Assembly (NCBI GenBank): GCA_947385955.1
Contig: CANDNA010000003.1
Location: forward strand, 1-64,000
Source: an uncultured Clostridia bacterium
GTDB lineage: Bacteria; Bacillota; Clostridia; Lachnospirales; Lachnospiraceae
Direction of reading: 5' to 3'
Length of the DNA stretch: 64,000 nucleotides
Under the pieces are notes generated by a model. That model worked only from the letters and a program-made list of their open reading frames with translations. It was not told the DNA's origin and did not search any database. The position numbers and the translations under genes are program-made. Every line of letters begins with the position of its first letter. Position 1 is the stretch's first letter. Below, piece by piece: positions 34,962 through 44,752 of the stretch.

Positions 34962-35790
34962 ATGGTACATAACATTCGATATAAAGACAGAAATACTGTG
35001 ACAGCCTGTTATTTGCCTGAGGGTAAAAATGCAGCGGCGGAACTGCATCGGATGACAGCATTGGAAGAAACATTGGAAAGGCTTGTGTCAGTACCTGGTT
35101 TCTTTCGGGGAGATGGGCAGCAGATCAGGAAAATCATCCTGACACCGGACTTTCATAAAGGTGCGGGGATTCCGATTGGCACGGTGATGATGACAAAGGG
35201 ATTTGCAGTTCCACAGGCAATGGGCAATGATATTAATTGCGGTATGCGGTTTTATACTACGGATCTGTCAGAAAGACAGATTCAGAAAGGCTTCCTGAAC
35301 TGACAAAGAAGATTCGCCATATCTTTTTTGAAGGCGGCAGGCAGATTCCCATGACAGGAAGGCAGCGGCAGGCATTGTTCCGCTACGGGCTTGAGGGGAT
35401 ACTGGAAAGCAGCCATGACAGTAAAAAGAGTGGTTTGTGGAGATACTATCAGCCTGAAATTCAGGAAAATGGCTGAACCATACTGTATTTCGGGGAAGTC
35501 TGAGTGCCAGTCATGGCGCGGGGAGGAAACAATCCCGTGGTGAGGCGGTGAAGGGCAACGACGAAGCATTCCGTCAGTTTATGGAAAAATTTCATATTAT
35601 TATTCCCATTGATCCAGGCCGTGCTGATTTAAAAGGCAGGACGGATATTCTGAAAAAACGGGAAGATTCCGTCCGTGCAGAAGCCCCCTATGCCTATAAG
35701 GATATAGATGAAGTCATTGCGGTACACACAGCTCATGATATGGCTGCACTGGTGGCCCGGATGGAACCGATTTTTACAGTGAAAAGCTGA
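34962..35790 (+). pseudogene. rtcB: RtcB-family RNA ligase, broken
   Basis: Three reading frames carry consecutive parts of an RtcB-like protein. The first gives LTPDFHKGAGIPIGTVM and GNDINCGMR, which includes metal-binding residues of the RtcB family. The second (to 35476) continues ELTKKIRHIFFEGG. A third resumes at about 35471 with NHTVFRGSLSASHGAGRKQSRGEA, the histidine loop that takes part in nucleotidylation, and ends KDIDEVIAVHTAHDMAALVARMEPIFTVK. A frameshift near 35290 and loss of most of the central region mean no functional RNA repair ligase can be made. It may be a fairly recent loss, since motifs are still sharp. Confidence 0.85.
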
Positions 35791-35850
35791 AAGGAAAAAA
35801 GATGGCCAGAGATACGGAGGGAGAGGACAAGAAAAAATGGAGAACTGTTT

Positions 35851-37308
35851 ATGAATTGCTGTAACATAAGCACTGACAAAATTTTCAGAGTAGTATGGAT
35901 ACTGTTTCTGCTTTTTCTGTGTATGGCGATGGCAGGTTTTCACAAAAAAGAGGCAGAAATAACCGTGCAGGCGGCGGATATAGCAGAAAAATCGCTTTTT
36001 TCTGACCGGGAAATTCCTGTTGATTTTCCGTTTCCGGAATCGGATCATTATTCACTGGCGCTGGTACAAAAGAAGAGGGCCGGCGGGGAATATGAGCTGA
36101 GGCTTTATCATGGAGATGGGAGGATTTTACAGAGGATTTCCTGTGGTGTTCTGACAGAGCCGATACGGTTTTCTTATGACTATGTGTATAGAGGGGTTAT
36201 GCCTGGTCTGGAAATTTTTGCTGCTGATTGTTCTGCCGGGCTGCTTTTTCGGTGGAATGGGGAGAGATTTTCAGAAGACGGGGTGGTGATACCATGCTAT
36301 GTGGAGAACCGGGGGCCGGCAATGATGACTGTGGAGGATGAGAAACAGTATCAGGTTAAAAAGATTTATGAGCTGAATGAGCCTTTCAACTGTGTGGAGG
36401 AGGTCCGGGTCTGGAAGCTGGAAAAGAGTACGGGATTCCTTACCATATGGGATTGCCTGGAAGCTAAAAAACTGTTTGAAGGAGCGGTTGTGACAGATGA
36501 GAAAGGAACCCCGGCCAATTCAAAATATTATGATGCGCTGCTTTGGGATGACTTGTATGTACTGTGGGATTATGAAGAAGAAGCCGCTGTCCGGACATGG
36601 ATCGATGGGGCCGGGACAGAGAGCGGGAGAATATATGAAAGCCGGGAAGCATTGCTGGAAGATCTTGGATTTTGGGACAGTGTTCCGGTGTATCGATATT
36701 ATGACAGGTATTCCAATCTTAAACTGGAGCTGTACAGAGAAGAATCCACAGGACTGTTTTGTGGAATTGTTTCCGTGTATTTTTTTAACAGTGATAAGAA
36801 AAAATGTGTGGAACTGTATGGATTTACAGTGAATGATGTAAAGCAGGAGAAATGGGAAGAAGGAAAGTTTTTTTCACTGGAATCTGTGGATGGAACAGAC
36901 GGGTCTGACCGGGTGGAAGCGTATCAGGAAATAAAAGAATACACACAGAGTGGAAGGCCGGCCAGTTTTAAATCTCAGGGACTGAGTGAACGCAGGCGTG
37001 AAGAGGATGGAAAGCCGGAAAATGTGCGTATCACATTAGTGGAAATGGATTTTGTATACCGGGATGACGGAACTTTATACCATCGGGATTATGCCCACAA
37101 TTCCAGCGTATTCGGAACCACCCTCTGTACACTGGAAAGTTATTATGATGAGCAGGGAAGAGTTTCCTTTGAAACAGGGTATGTGACGCATGGGAAACTG
37201 GAATATTATTATCTTTATGAGGATGGAGGGGAGCAACCGGTATATTGCCTGGAGCTTGACTATAATGGAGGCTATGTGATTCCCGAACTGATCCGATATA
37301 AAAGCTGA
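35851..37308 (+). CDS. Secreted or anchored orphan protein
   Basis: A 485-residue protein with one N-terminal hydrophobic segment (about 13-30, VVWILFLLFLCMAMAGF). The rest is acidic, rich in beta-like segments and aromatic residues, with late tandem-like elements (FVYRDDGTLYHRDYAHNSS, ESYYDEQGRVSFETGYV) resembling YD/MORN-type surface repeats. No catalytic motif. I do not recognise the family. Confidence 0.75.
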   Translation: MNCCNISTDKIFRVVWILFLLFLCMAMAGFHKKEAEITVQAADIAEKSLFSDREIPVDFPFPESDHYSLALVQKKRAGGEYELRLYHGDGRILQRISCGVLTEPIRFSYDYVYRGVMPGLEIFAADCSAGLLFRWNGERFSEDGVVIPCYVENRGPAMMTVEDEKQYQVKKIYELNEPFNCVEEVRVWKLEKSTGFLTIWDCLEAKKLFEGAVVTDEKGTPANSKYYDALLWDDLYVLWDYEEEAAVRTWIDGAGTESGRIYESREALLEDLGFWDSVPVYRYYDRYSNLKLELYREESTGLFCGIVSVYFFNSDKKKCVELYGFTVNDVKQEKWEEGKFFSLESVDGTDGSDRVEAYQEIKEYTQSGRPASFKSQGLSERRREEDGKPENVRITLVEMDFVYRDDGTLYHRDYAHNSSVFGTTLCTLESYYDEQGRVSFETGYVTHGKLEYYYLYEDGGEQPVYCLELDYNGGYVIPELIRYKS

Positions 37309-37342
37309 TATTTTCAATGCCCTTTATGATATCAAAAATATA

Positions 37343-37371
37343 TTGACTTTCAACCTTATATCTCCTATACT
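37343..37371 (+). promoter_or_regulatory. Promoter of the thiamine operon
   Basis: TTGACT (37343-37348), 17 bases, TATACT (37366-37371). Transcription starts near 37378, about 55 bases before the riboswitch. Confidence 0.8.
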
Positions 37372-37432
37372 GTTGTGTGAACAGGGGAATCCTGTTGTTC
37401 TTCTGCTTTTAACTAAATAACTATGATCTGTG

Positions 37433-37514
37433 TTTGCGAGGGAACTGAACAAGTTGAAAAAGGTTAAGACCTGACCTCTGGACCTGTCGGCTAATACCGG
37501 CGTAGGGAAGCAAT
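37433..37514 (+). ncRNA. TPP riboswitch (thi box)
   Basis: The 3' half matches the thi box: GACCTGTCGG, CTAATACCGG, then CGTAGGGAAGCAA. The 5' half GCGAGGGAACTGAA supplies the pyrimidine-sensing arm. TTGC (37434-37437) and GCAA (37510-37513) close the P1 stem. It sits before tenA-thiD-thiE and is followed by a terminator, so thiamine pyrophosphate should cause early termination. A competing hairpin pairs CGGCGTA (37498-37504) with TACGCCG (37519-37525), which would break the aptamer and is a candidate switching element. Confidence 0.92.
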
Positions 37515-37537
37515 TTCTTACGCCGTATTGTGTTTGA

Positions 37538-37570
37538 AAGAGCTTCTGATGATTTGGAAGCTCTTTTTTT
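37538..37570 (+). terminator. Riboswitch-controlled terminator
   Basis: AAGAGCTTC (37538-37546) pairs perfectly with GAAGCTCTT (37557-37565), followed by seven T. It lies between the TPP aptamer and the tenA start. Confidence 0.88.
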
Positions 37571-37606
37571 ATTTCATGGAAAAGTGTTTACAGGGAGGAA
37601 AAAGAG

Positions 37607-38266
37607 ATGTCATTTATGCAAGAAATTTTAAGACATAATAAGCCAGTCTGGGATGCGTGCATTGCCACTTCTTTTATACAGGGTTTGAAAAACGGGAAAC
37701 TTCCCATTGAGGATTTTAAAAACTATATGATACAGGACAGTATCTACCTGAAACATTATGCCCGCGTATATGGAAAGGCTATCTATCATGCAGCCACTTT
37801 ACGGGAAATTCAACTTTATTATTCCATGCTGGACTTTGTTACAGATACAGAATCAGCTATGCGGCTGAACTATCTGGAGCAGTTCGGGATAACAGATGAT
37901 GAGATAGAACTGATTTCCCCGCTGCCGGAAAATCAGGATTATATTGCGTTTTTATTTGAAATTGCAGAACGCGGAAACAGCCTGGAAATACTGATATCGG
38001 TACTGCCCTGTATGCTGAGTTACAGTTATATTTTCAGGAATCTTGTAAAGGAGCCGGAAAGCCGAAAATCAGGGTATTGGGATTTTATACAGGACTATGC
38101 GGACCCTCTGTATGCAGATAACTGCAGAACGTGGTGCGATTTTACCGATCAGAAGTGTAAAAACCTTTCCGTCGAGGAGAAAAAAAGGCTGGGCTCTATT
38201 TTTGAAAGAGCAAGTTACCTTGAGCTTGCTTTCTGGAATATGACTTATCAAGGGGAATTGGTTTAA
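37607..38266 (+). CDS. tenA: TenA-family aminopyrimidine aminohydrolase (thiaminase II type)
   Basis: Salvages thiamine breakdown products by hydrolysing aminopyrimidine to HMP. The protein has 219 residues, standard size. The active-site cysteine lies in VLPCMLSYSYI and the catalytic glutamate in YLELAFW near the C-terminus; the YLKHYARVYGKA segment is also typical. GGGAGG precedes the ATG. It is first in the riboswitch-controlled operon, and its product feeds ThiD directly. Confidence 0.93.
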   Translation: MSFMQEILRHNKPVWDACIATSFIQGLKNGKLPIEDFKNYMIQDSIYLKHYARVYGKAIYHAATLREIQLYYSMLDFVTDTESAMRLNYLEQFGITDDEIELISPLPENQDYIAFLFEIAERGNSLEILISVLPCMLSYSYIFRNLVKEPESRKSGYWDFIQDYADPLYADNCRTWCDFTDQKCKNLSVEEKKRLGSIFERASYLELAFWNMTYQGELV

Positions 38267-38283
38267 AAGGGAGGAATCATGGA

Positions 38284-39111
38284 ATGAAAAAAGTACTCAG
38301 CATTGCCGGGTCAGATTGCAGCGGGGGCGCCGGCATACAGGCGGATTTAAAGACATTTTCTGCGCATGGCGTATTTGGAATGAGTGTTATCGTATCGGTT
38401 GTGGCAGAAAATACAAGCAGGGTAATTGATATTCAGAATATCAGACCAGATATGATTGGCAAACAGATAGACGCTGTTTTTGAGGATATTGAAGTGGATG
38501 CCGTTAAAATCGGCATGCTTTCTTCTGCTGACTGTATGAAGAAAATTGCAGAAAAGCTGGTATATTATCAGCCTTCCCATATTGTAATTGACCCTGTTAT
38601 GTATGCAAAAAACGGCTGCCCCCTTATGGAACCTGCGGCTGTTACAGAACTGATGGAGACAATTATCCCTCTTGCCGATGTACTGACACCCAATATCCCG
38701 GAGGCTGAAAACATGACAGGAAGAGCCATCCACTCCATTGCCGATATGGAAACTGCAGCAAAAGAAATTTGTGCAATGGGTTGTAAAGCCGTTGTTGTCA
38801 AAGGAGGCCATGCCATAAGGAAGGATGGGGGAAAGGCAATGGATGTTTTATTTGACGGAAAGCGAATGTATCATTTTGATACTGACTGGATAAATACGAA
38901 AAATACACATGGAACAGGCTGTACGTTTTCTTCTGCGATTGCCTGTGGGCTTGCAAAAGGCATGAGTTTACATAAGGCAGTCGAAAAAGCAAAGGAGTAT
39001 GTAACAATGGCAATTGCACATTCTCTGGCAATCGGAAAAGGATATGGCCCGACTCATCATTTTTACCGGCTTTATCAACATGGATTGCCAGAAGAAAAGG
39101 AGGAGAAATGA
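38284..39111 (+). CDS. thiD: Hydroxymethylpyrimidine/phosphomethylpyrimidine kinase
   Basis: Phosphorylates HMP twice to HMP pyrophosphate. The 275-residue ribokinase-fold protein starts with [20 protein letters not shown], the usual substrate loop, and carries [19 protein letters not shown] and the anion-hole motif [18 protein letters not shown]. It is 17 bases after tenA and overlaps thiE by four bases. Confidence 0.97.
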   Translation: MKKVLSIAGSDCSGGAGIQADLKTFSAHGVFGMSVIVSVVAENTSRVIDIQNIRPDMIGKQIDAVFEDIEVDAVKIGMLSSADCMKKIAEKLVYYQPSHIVIDPVMYAKNGCPLMEPAAVTELMETIIPLADVLTPNIPEAENMTGRAIHSIADMETAAKEICAMGCKAVVVKGGHAIRKDGGKAMDVLFDGKRMYHFDTDWINTKNTHGTGCTFSSAIACGLAKGMSLHKAVEKAKEYVTMAIAHSLAIGKGYGPTHHFYRLYQHGLPEEKEEK

Positions 39112-39743
39112 AACCTGATTATTCTTTGTACCTTGTGACAGACCGTATGCGTATGAGTACACAGACGCTGCCGGAAGCTGTGGAACAGGCAATTATCGGC
39201 GGTTGTACCATGATACAGCTCCGGGAGAAAAACAGTTCGGCTCTCACTTTTTATAACCTGGCGTTGGAAATCAAAAAAGTAACTGACAGATACAATATTC
39301 CGCTGATTATCAACGACCGTGTTGACATTGCTATGGCGATGGACGCTGCCGGAGTACATATCGGGCAAAGGGATATTCCTGCCGGTGTTGTCCGGAAGCT
39401 GATCGGGAAAAACCGGCTGCTTGGCGTTTCTGTCACTTCGGTAGAAGAAGCTGTAAAGGCTGTAAAAGACGGAGCCGACTATCTGGGAGCGGGGGCTGTG
39501 TTTCCTACAGGTACAAAACCCGATGCGGATTTTGTATCGGTCAGGGAATTGCAACGGATCCGCCGCTCTGTCAATGTACCGATTGTTGTAATCGGAGGGA
39601 TCAGCAAAGAAAACGCAATGCTTTTTGGCCCTTTGGGAATTGACGGGCTGGCTGTTGTTTCTGCCGTAATTGCACAAAAGGATATCAGAGCGGCAGCGGC
39701 TGCACTGAAATCACTGTTTATAATTTCCAAAATCCCGGTTTGA
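39108..39743 (+). CDS. thiE: Thiamine-phosphate synthase
   Basis: Couples HMP pyrophosphate with thiazole phosphate to give thiamine phosphate. The 211-residue TIM barrel shows [43 protein letters not shown] and [15 protein letters not shown], all family hallmarks. Its ATG overlaps the thiD stop (ATGA). With tenA and thiD it covers the pyrimidine branch and final coupling; no thiM, thiC or thiG is in the window, so thiazole must come from elsewhere. Confidence 0.97.
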   Translation: MKPDYSLYLVTDRMRMSTQTLPEAVEQAIIGGCTMIQLREKNSSALTFYNLALEIKKVTDRYNIPLIINDRVDIAMAMDAAGVHIGQRDIPAGVVRKLIGKNRLLGVSVTSVEEAVKAVKDGADYLGAGAVFPTGTKPDADFVSVRELQRIRRSVNVPIVVIGGISKENAMLFGPLGIDGLAVVSAVIAQKDIRAAAAALKSLFIISKIPV

Positions 39744-39796
39744 TACAACTTTGATGCATCCATGCTGTAAGATAAAAAACAGGGAGGAAGCAGACT

Positions 39797-42037
39797 ATGA
39801 TGAAAAAGAAACGGATCTGGGAAATTGCCGCTGTGGCAGCTTTTATGGCGGTTTTGATATCTGCAAATGGTACACCAAAGCAAAGAGGACAAAATGCAGC
39901 AGAGGACAGAATGGAGCCTGCAGACGGCGAGGAGGAAAAGCTGCCTGCAGAAACAGAACAGGAAGGGACAGAAGTGGACGAAAACGATTTCCGGCCGCTT
40001 CTTGCAGAAATTCCAGGTGAAAAAAGGGTTGAACTGGTGTTTTATTCGGAAGGGTGTTATTGCTACTATAATGGTTCCCTTTATGGGTATATATCGGAAA
40101 CAGGAGAAGAGATTGCGCCCTGTATCTTCAGAGAGGCGGCGCCTTTTTCCGAAGGGCTGGCCTGTGTGCGTCTGGATGATCAATACGGCTACATTGGGAA
40201 AGACGGAGAAACAGTCCTGCCCTTTCTCTATGACCAGGCATCTTCCTTTCAGGAGGGACTGGCTTATTTTTCCACAGGAGACAGCTATGGATTTATGGAC
40301 AGGGCCGGCCGGGTGGTCCTGAGGCCGGACTGCGACAGTATCAGCAGTTTTTCCGAAGGGCTGGCCTTTTTTTGTGTGGATGGACGGTATGGTTATATGG
40401 ACAGGAGCGGCCGGATTGTGACAGAGCCGGTTTATGATGATGCAGGATATTTCCGGGATGGGATTGCCACAGTGATGCAGAACGGTTATTATGGTATTGT
40501 AGGAAAAGACGGCAGGGAAATTCTTGCGCCGGAATACGAAGCGGTCTGGGTGAATGGTTCTTATATCATCGCCAAAAAGGGGACGGCTTCTTACTGCTTT
40601 GACAGGGAGGGCAGGCAGATTTCAGGCGGATGGGATAACATTTATGTTCAGGGGGATTTGCTTTGTATCAAGCAGGATGAGAAGTACGGACTGTCAGATT
40701 CCGATGGGAATCTTCTTCTGGAGGTGAAATATGACTGGATTGATCCCATACCCGGCAAAGAGCTGGTGATCGCAAATCAGCAGGATATCTGCGGCGTATT
40801 GGACTATCATGGGCAGATAAAGGTTCCGTTTCAGTATGATGCGATACGGTGTTTTGATGAGAAAGGAGACAATCTGTATATCAGTAGAGCAGGGAAATAC
40901 GGATATCTGGACGGGACGGATTTTTCAGAAACGATTCCGGCTGTGTATGATTTCCTGTCTCCTGTTATCCGTGGACGGGCGGTTGTGGGACTGGAAGGAA
41001 AATATGGAGTGATCGGGGAGGACGGGATCCTGGAAATCCCCATAAAATATGATGGAATAAGGATATGTTCCAATGGCGCCCTGATTCTGCGGAGAAACGG
41101 AACAACAGAACTGTGGGATGAGCAGGGGAATGTGCTTTTGTCCGGACAGTATGATGACATCATAGACGAGGGAGATTGCTATGAAGTGAAAAAGGACGGT
41201 GAGCATGGCTTTCTGGACAGGCATGGGAAAGAGGTGATTCCTGTTTCCTGGTCTTATACCGGCAACCATGAGATATATGGCGGAAACAATATCAAGCTGC
41301 TGTCAGAATACGGGGCTGAAACCTCCAATATGTTGATTCAAACCGGGGAGAAAGAGTTAGTCAGCCTGGAACAGGTATTTTTTAACAATTATATTACGCC
41401 AAAAGCAGGGGCCTTTTTTACGTTTCTACAGGAAGGTGCCTTTCAGGTGGGAGACATAGAAGAGGGCGGGTATGTAAGAGAAATGCAGGAGCTTAATGCC
41501 TGTCGGAAATTCTGCAAACTGTTCCGGTTCGGAGAACAGGGAGCACCTGTTTTGTATGTGTATGCATCTTCCTGGATTCCCGGCAATTTCCCGGAATCTT
41601 ACAGTGGACTGTATGGCCTTTGGGATGGGAGTGTGGAAACTCTGGCAACCGGATATCAATACGGCGGTTCTTCCGGGGGCGACCATGTGTGTTTCTGGTA
41701 TGATAAGGAAACATCCGAACGAAAACCTGGAGTGGAAGGATATTTTGGAGGCTTTGGAGGCACTGCATGTGTCGGAGAAGTATATGATCAGCAGGATGAG
41801 ACAATTTCCGTCATATCGTTCGGTGTGATCAGTCAGAGCGCGGAAAATTACAGCAAAACAGAACTGGAACAGGATGCATGCCTGTTTTATGGGGGAAACG
41901 GCTGTCCTTATACCCCGGATTCCATCGGGGAGGCTGAACATGTGACGGAATATTCCGTAAATGACCAGAGAACGACAATTGAAGAATATCGTAAAATCAG
42001 GGACAGGTATCGGTACCTTATGGTAGTGGAGTCATGA
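39797..42037 (+). CDS. Secreted WG-repeat protein
   Basis: A 746-residue protein with an N-terminal hydrophobic segment (IWEIAAVAAFMAVLISA) and a low-complexity acidic linker. Residues from about 80 to 490 contain roughly ten WG-type repeats of the form YGYIGKDGETVLPFLYDQASSF, here shown in part, with the Phe/Tyr-Gly-hydrophobic-Asp-Gly pattern. The last 250 residues form a different domain. WG-repeat proteins are common in gut Bacillota and Bacteroidota surface proteomes, with no firm function. GGGAGGAAG precedes the start. Confidence 0.88.
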   Translation: MMKKKRIWEIAAVAAFMAVLISANGTPKQRGQNAAEDRMEPADGEEEKLPAETEQEGTEVDENDFRPLLAEIPGEKRVELVFYSEGCYCYYNGSLYGYISETGEEIAPCIFREAAPFSEGLACVRLDDQYGYIGKDGETVLPFLYDQASSFQEGLAYFSTGDSYGFMDRAGRVVLRPDCDSISSFSEGLAFFCVDGRYGYMDRSGRIVTEPVYDDAGYFRDGIATVMQNGYYGIVGKDGREILAPEYEAVWVNGSYIIAKKGTASYCFDREGRQISGGWDNIYVQGDLLCIKQDEKYGLSDSDGNLLLEVKYDWIDPIPGKELVIANQQDICGVLDYHGQIKVPFQYDAIRCFDEKGDNLYISRAGKYGYLDGTDFSETIPAVYDFLSPVIRGRAVVGLEGKYGVIGEDGILEIPIKYDGIRICSNGALILRRNGTTELWDEQGNVLLSGQYDDIIDEGDCYEVKKDGEHGFLDRHGKEVIPVSWSYTGNHEIYGGNNIKLLSEYGAETSNMLIQTGEKELVSLEQVFFNNYITPKAGAFFTFLQEGAFQVGDIEEGGYVREMQELNACRKFCKLFRFGEQGAPVLYVYASSWIPGNFPESYSGLYGLWDGSVETLATGYQYGGSSGGDHVCFWYDKETSERKPGVEGYFGGFGGTACVGEVYDQQDETISVISFGVISQSAENYSKTELEQDACLFYGGNGCPYTPDSIGEAEHVTEYSVNDQRTTIEEYRKIRDRYRYLMVVES

Positions 42038-42062
42038 TAGCAGCAGGAGGTTACAGGAGAAT

Positions 42063-42851
42063 ATGGAACAATTGGAGTATTATGATATCGGATTGAATCT
42101 GTTTTGCAGACAGTTTCCCGATCCGGAAAACATCATCCGTGAGGCGGCGGAAGCCGGGGTAATCTGTATCCTGACAGGAACCGACCGGAAGGAAAATCAG
42201 AAAATCGACGGATTTGTGAAAAATCACAGGGCGTATGGAACGGTGGGAATCCATCCCCACAATGCAGACCGTGCTCAAAAAGAAGATTTTATTTTAATGG
42301 AGCAGCTTATACATGAAAACAAAAAGCTGGTGGCAGTCGGAGAATGCGGGCTGGATTTTGACAGAATGTTTTCCACAAGGGAAAATCAGGTCAGATGTCT
42401 GGAACAGCATATCGTGCTGGCGGAAAAGCTGGGAAAACCATTGTTTCTGCATGAACGCAGTGCATCGGAGGAGTTTATCCGCCGGTTCAGACGGCATCCG
42501 GAAATCTGTAAAAGATCGGTGGTGCATTGTTTTACCGGTAATCAGCGGACACTGGATGCCTATCTTTCCATGGGATTTTCCATTGGTATCACCGGATGGA
42601 TCTGTGATGAGCGGCGGGGAAAGGATCTGCGGAAAGCCGTTTCCATGATCCCGCTGGACCGGATCCTGGTAGAAACAGATGCACCGTATCTGACACCGAA
42701 AAATGTGCCGGGACTGGGGCGGACCAATGTACCGGGCAATATTGTTTATGTGGTCAGGGAGCTTGCCAGATACAGGAAAGTGCCGGAAGAAACATTAAAA
42801 GAGCATGCCAGAAAAAATACGGAAAGATTGTTCCGGATAGAGGCGGATTAA
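42063..42851 (+). CDS. TatD-family metal-dependent hydrolase
   Basis: A 262-residue TIM-barrel hydrolase. The N-terminus reads YYDIGLNLFCRQF, like the E. coli TatD opening, in place of the more usual DSHCHL. Metal-binding and catalytic blocks visible are TVGIHPHNAD, AVGECGLDFDR, FLHERSA, VVHCFTGN and VETDAPYLTP. TatD proteins are 3'-5' DNA/RNA exonucleases linked to DNA repair. It has the AGGAGG site and follows the WG-repeat gene closely. Confidence 0.9.
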   Translation: MEQLEYYDIGLNLFCRQFPDPENIIREAAEAGVICILTGTDRKENQKIDGFVKNHRAYGTVGIHPHNADRAQKEDFILMEQLIHENKKLVAVGECGLDFDRMFSTRENQVRCLEQHIVLAEKLGKPLFLHERSASEEFIRRFRRHPEICKRSVVHCFTGNQRTLDAYLSMGFSIGITGWICDERRGKDLRKAVSMIPLDRILVETDAPYLTPKNVPGLGRTNVPGNIVYVVRELARYRKVPEETLKEHARKNTERLFRIEAD

Positions 42852-42861
42852 GGGTTGTGGA

Positions 42862-42890
42862 TTGTATTTTCTTTCTGAAATTTGTATAAT
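42862..42890 (+). promoter_or_regulatory. Promoter of the HSP90-like operon
   Basis: TTGTAT (42862-42867), 17 bases, TATAAT (42885-42890), 38 bases before the start at 42929. The HSP90-like gene and its two followers have a transcript separate from tatD. Confidence 0.78.
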
Positions 42891-42928
42891 GGTAACAGGG
42901 TTTATTGTTTGCATATGAGGGGGATATG

Positions 42929-44752
42929 ATGAAAGATTATCGGTTTCAGGTCAATTTGGGCGGTATGATTGAAATATTGTCAGATCATTTATACAGCAGC
43001 CCGGATGTGTATATCAGAGAGCTTTTGCAAAATGGTGTGGATGCCATTACCGGCAGGAAAATCCGGGAGAGGGAAGCATCAGAAAAAGTACAGGAGAGCG
43101 AAGGAAAGATCATTCTGGAAATTGAGGAAGGCCGTCGTCTGACATTTACGGATAATGGACAGGGGCTGACAGAGGAAGAGATCCATCAGTTCCTGGCAAT
43201 TATCGGAGAGTCCTCCAAACGCAGTCAGAAGAGCGGAAGAATCCCCACGGATTACATAGGCCGGTTCGGTATCGGTCTGCTTTCCTGTTTTATGGTATCA
43301 GATGAGATTCATATGCTGACCAGATCCTGTAAGGCAGAAGATGCGCCTGTACTGGAATGGCAGGGAAAGCCGGACGGTACATATACGATAAAAAGAGCGG
43401 AGCAGGAAACCATCGGCCAGGGGGATATGGAAAGCGGGACACAGGTGGTTTTGCTGGCGAAACCGGGCAGGGAATCTTATTTTACGGAAAAGACCATACG
43501 AAAGCTGATTACCTATTATGGGTTGTTGCTGCCGTTTCCGGTGATTGTCCGGGTAAATGGTCAGGAGGAACAGATCAATCCGGTCTATCTGCCCTGGGAT
43601 GGGCGCAATACCAACAAACAGGAGCTGATGCTGTTTGGACAGATGATGTTTGAAGAACAGTTTCTGGACTGTATCCCGCTGCGGTCCGAGAGCGGAAATG
43701 TATCCGGGGTGGCATATATCGTAAAATATCCGGTGCTGCCTTCAGCCAGAGGCAGCCATCGGATTTATCTGAAAAATATGCTGTTAACGGAAAAAGGAGA
43801 CAATCTGATTCCGGACTGGGCAGTGTTTACCAGATGCATTATCAATGCCACCGACTTAAGGCCCACAGCTTCCAGAGAGGGATTTTATGTGGATGAAGTG
43901 CTGGAGGATGCCAGGGAGTCCATAGAGGACAGCCTGATTGATTATATAGCGGAACTGGCAGAGGAGAACCGGGAACTGTTTGATACCTTTTTTCATATCC
44001 ACCGCCTGACTCTGATGTCATTGGCTCTGGCCACGCCCAAGCTGTTTGAAATACTGGTGGATTACTGTGAATTTGAAACGACAAGAGGCACACAGAGCGG
44101 CTATCAGCTCAGGAGCTGTGGGGAACCGCTGGTTTATGCGCCTACGGAGTCCAGATACAAGCAGCTTTCCCAGCTTTTCTTTGCCCAGGATACCCTGTTG
44201 ATCAATGTATCCTATGTGCATTCTCTGGAACTGCTTTGCCGGCTGGGACAGGTATATGGTCTGGAAGTGCGTCCGGTGGATGACTGGAGTGTGGAAGATC
44301 TGATGCAGGATCTGTCACCGGACGATCAGGACGAGAGCTTTTCTTTTCAAAAAACAGCCAACCGGCTGCTGAAAACCTATGACTGCCGGGCAGAGTTGAA
44401 GTATTTTTCACCGGCCAACCAGCCTACATTTTATCTGATGGATGAAAAGATACTGCTGAAACGTCAGATTGCGGCGTCCCGTTCCCAGGCAGATTCCATG
44501 TTCTTTCAGATGCTGGATGCGTTTACGGCGGAGATTCCCAATGATACGGCAGCCGTATTGTATTTTAATTACAACAATCCGCTGGTCAGGAAGCTGGCGG
44601 CGCAGGAGAGGGAAGCTGATTTGAAAATACTGGTGGAAATTTTGTATGTGCAGGCATTGCAGATCGGTGGTTTTTCGCTGCATAACAATGAACTGGGGAT
44701 GCTGAACCGGAATATTCTGATTTTGATGGAGAGAGGGCTTTCGGATGAGTGA
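42929..44752 (+). CDS. HSP90-like GHKL ATPase (HtpG-like)
   Basis: A 607-residue protein starting at 42929 after GAGGGG. The ATP-binding GHKL fold is clear: YIRELLQNGVDAI (the N box, Gln and Val in place of the usual SNASDAL), FTDNGQGLTEEEI (DxGxG), IGESSKRSQKSGRIPTDYIGRFGIGLLSCFMV with the GxxGxG lid (in part), and GTQVVL. The middle domain keeps LPFPVIVRVNG and ATDLRPTASREGF; the C-terminus is divergent. It is not the standard HtpG chaperone. Its stop overlaps the next gene by eight bases, and the two downstream paralogs form a unit with it, so they are likely partners or clients. Confidence 0.9.
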   Translation: MKDYRFQVNLGGMIEILSDHLYSSPDVYIRELLQNGVDAITGRKIREREASEKVQESEGKIILEIEEGRRLTFTDNGQGLTEEEIHQFLAIIGESSKRSQKSGRIPTDYIGRFGIGLLSCFMVSDEIHMLTRSCKAEDAPVLEWQGKPDGTYTIKRAEQETIGQGDMESGTQVVLLAKPGRESYFTEKTIRKLITYYGLLLPFPVIVRVNGQEEQINPVYLPWDGRNTNKQELMLFGQMMFEEQFLDCIPLRSESGNVSGVAYIVKYPVLPSARGSHRIYLKNMLLTEKGDNLIPDWAVFTRCIINATDLRPTASREGFYVDEVLEDARESIEDSLIDYIAELAEENRELFDTFFHIHRLTLMSLALATPKLFEILVDYCEFETTRGTQSGYQLRSCGEPLVYAPTESRYKQLSQLFFAQDTLLINVSYVHSLELLCRLGQVYGLEVRPVDDWSVEDLMQDLSPDDQDESFSFQKTANRLLKTYDCRAELKYFSPANQPTFYLMDEKILLKRQIAASRSQADSMFFQMLDAFTAEIPNDTAAVLYFNYNNPLVRKLAAQEREADLKILVEILYVQALQIGGFSLHNNELGMLNRNILILMERGLSDE

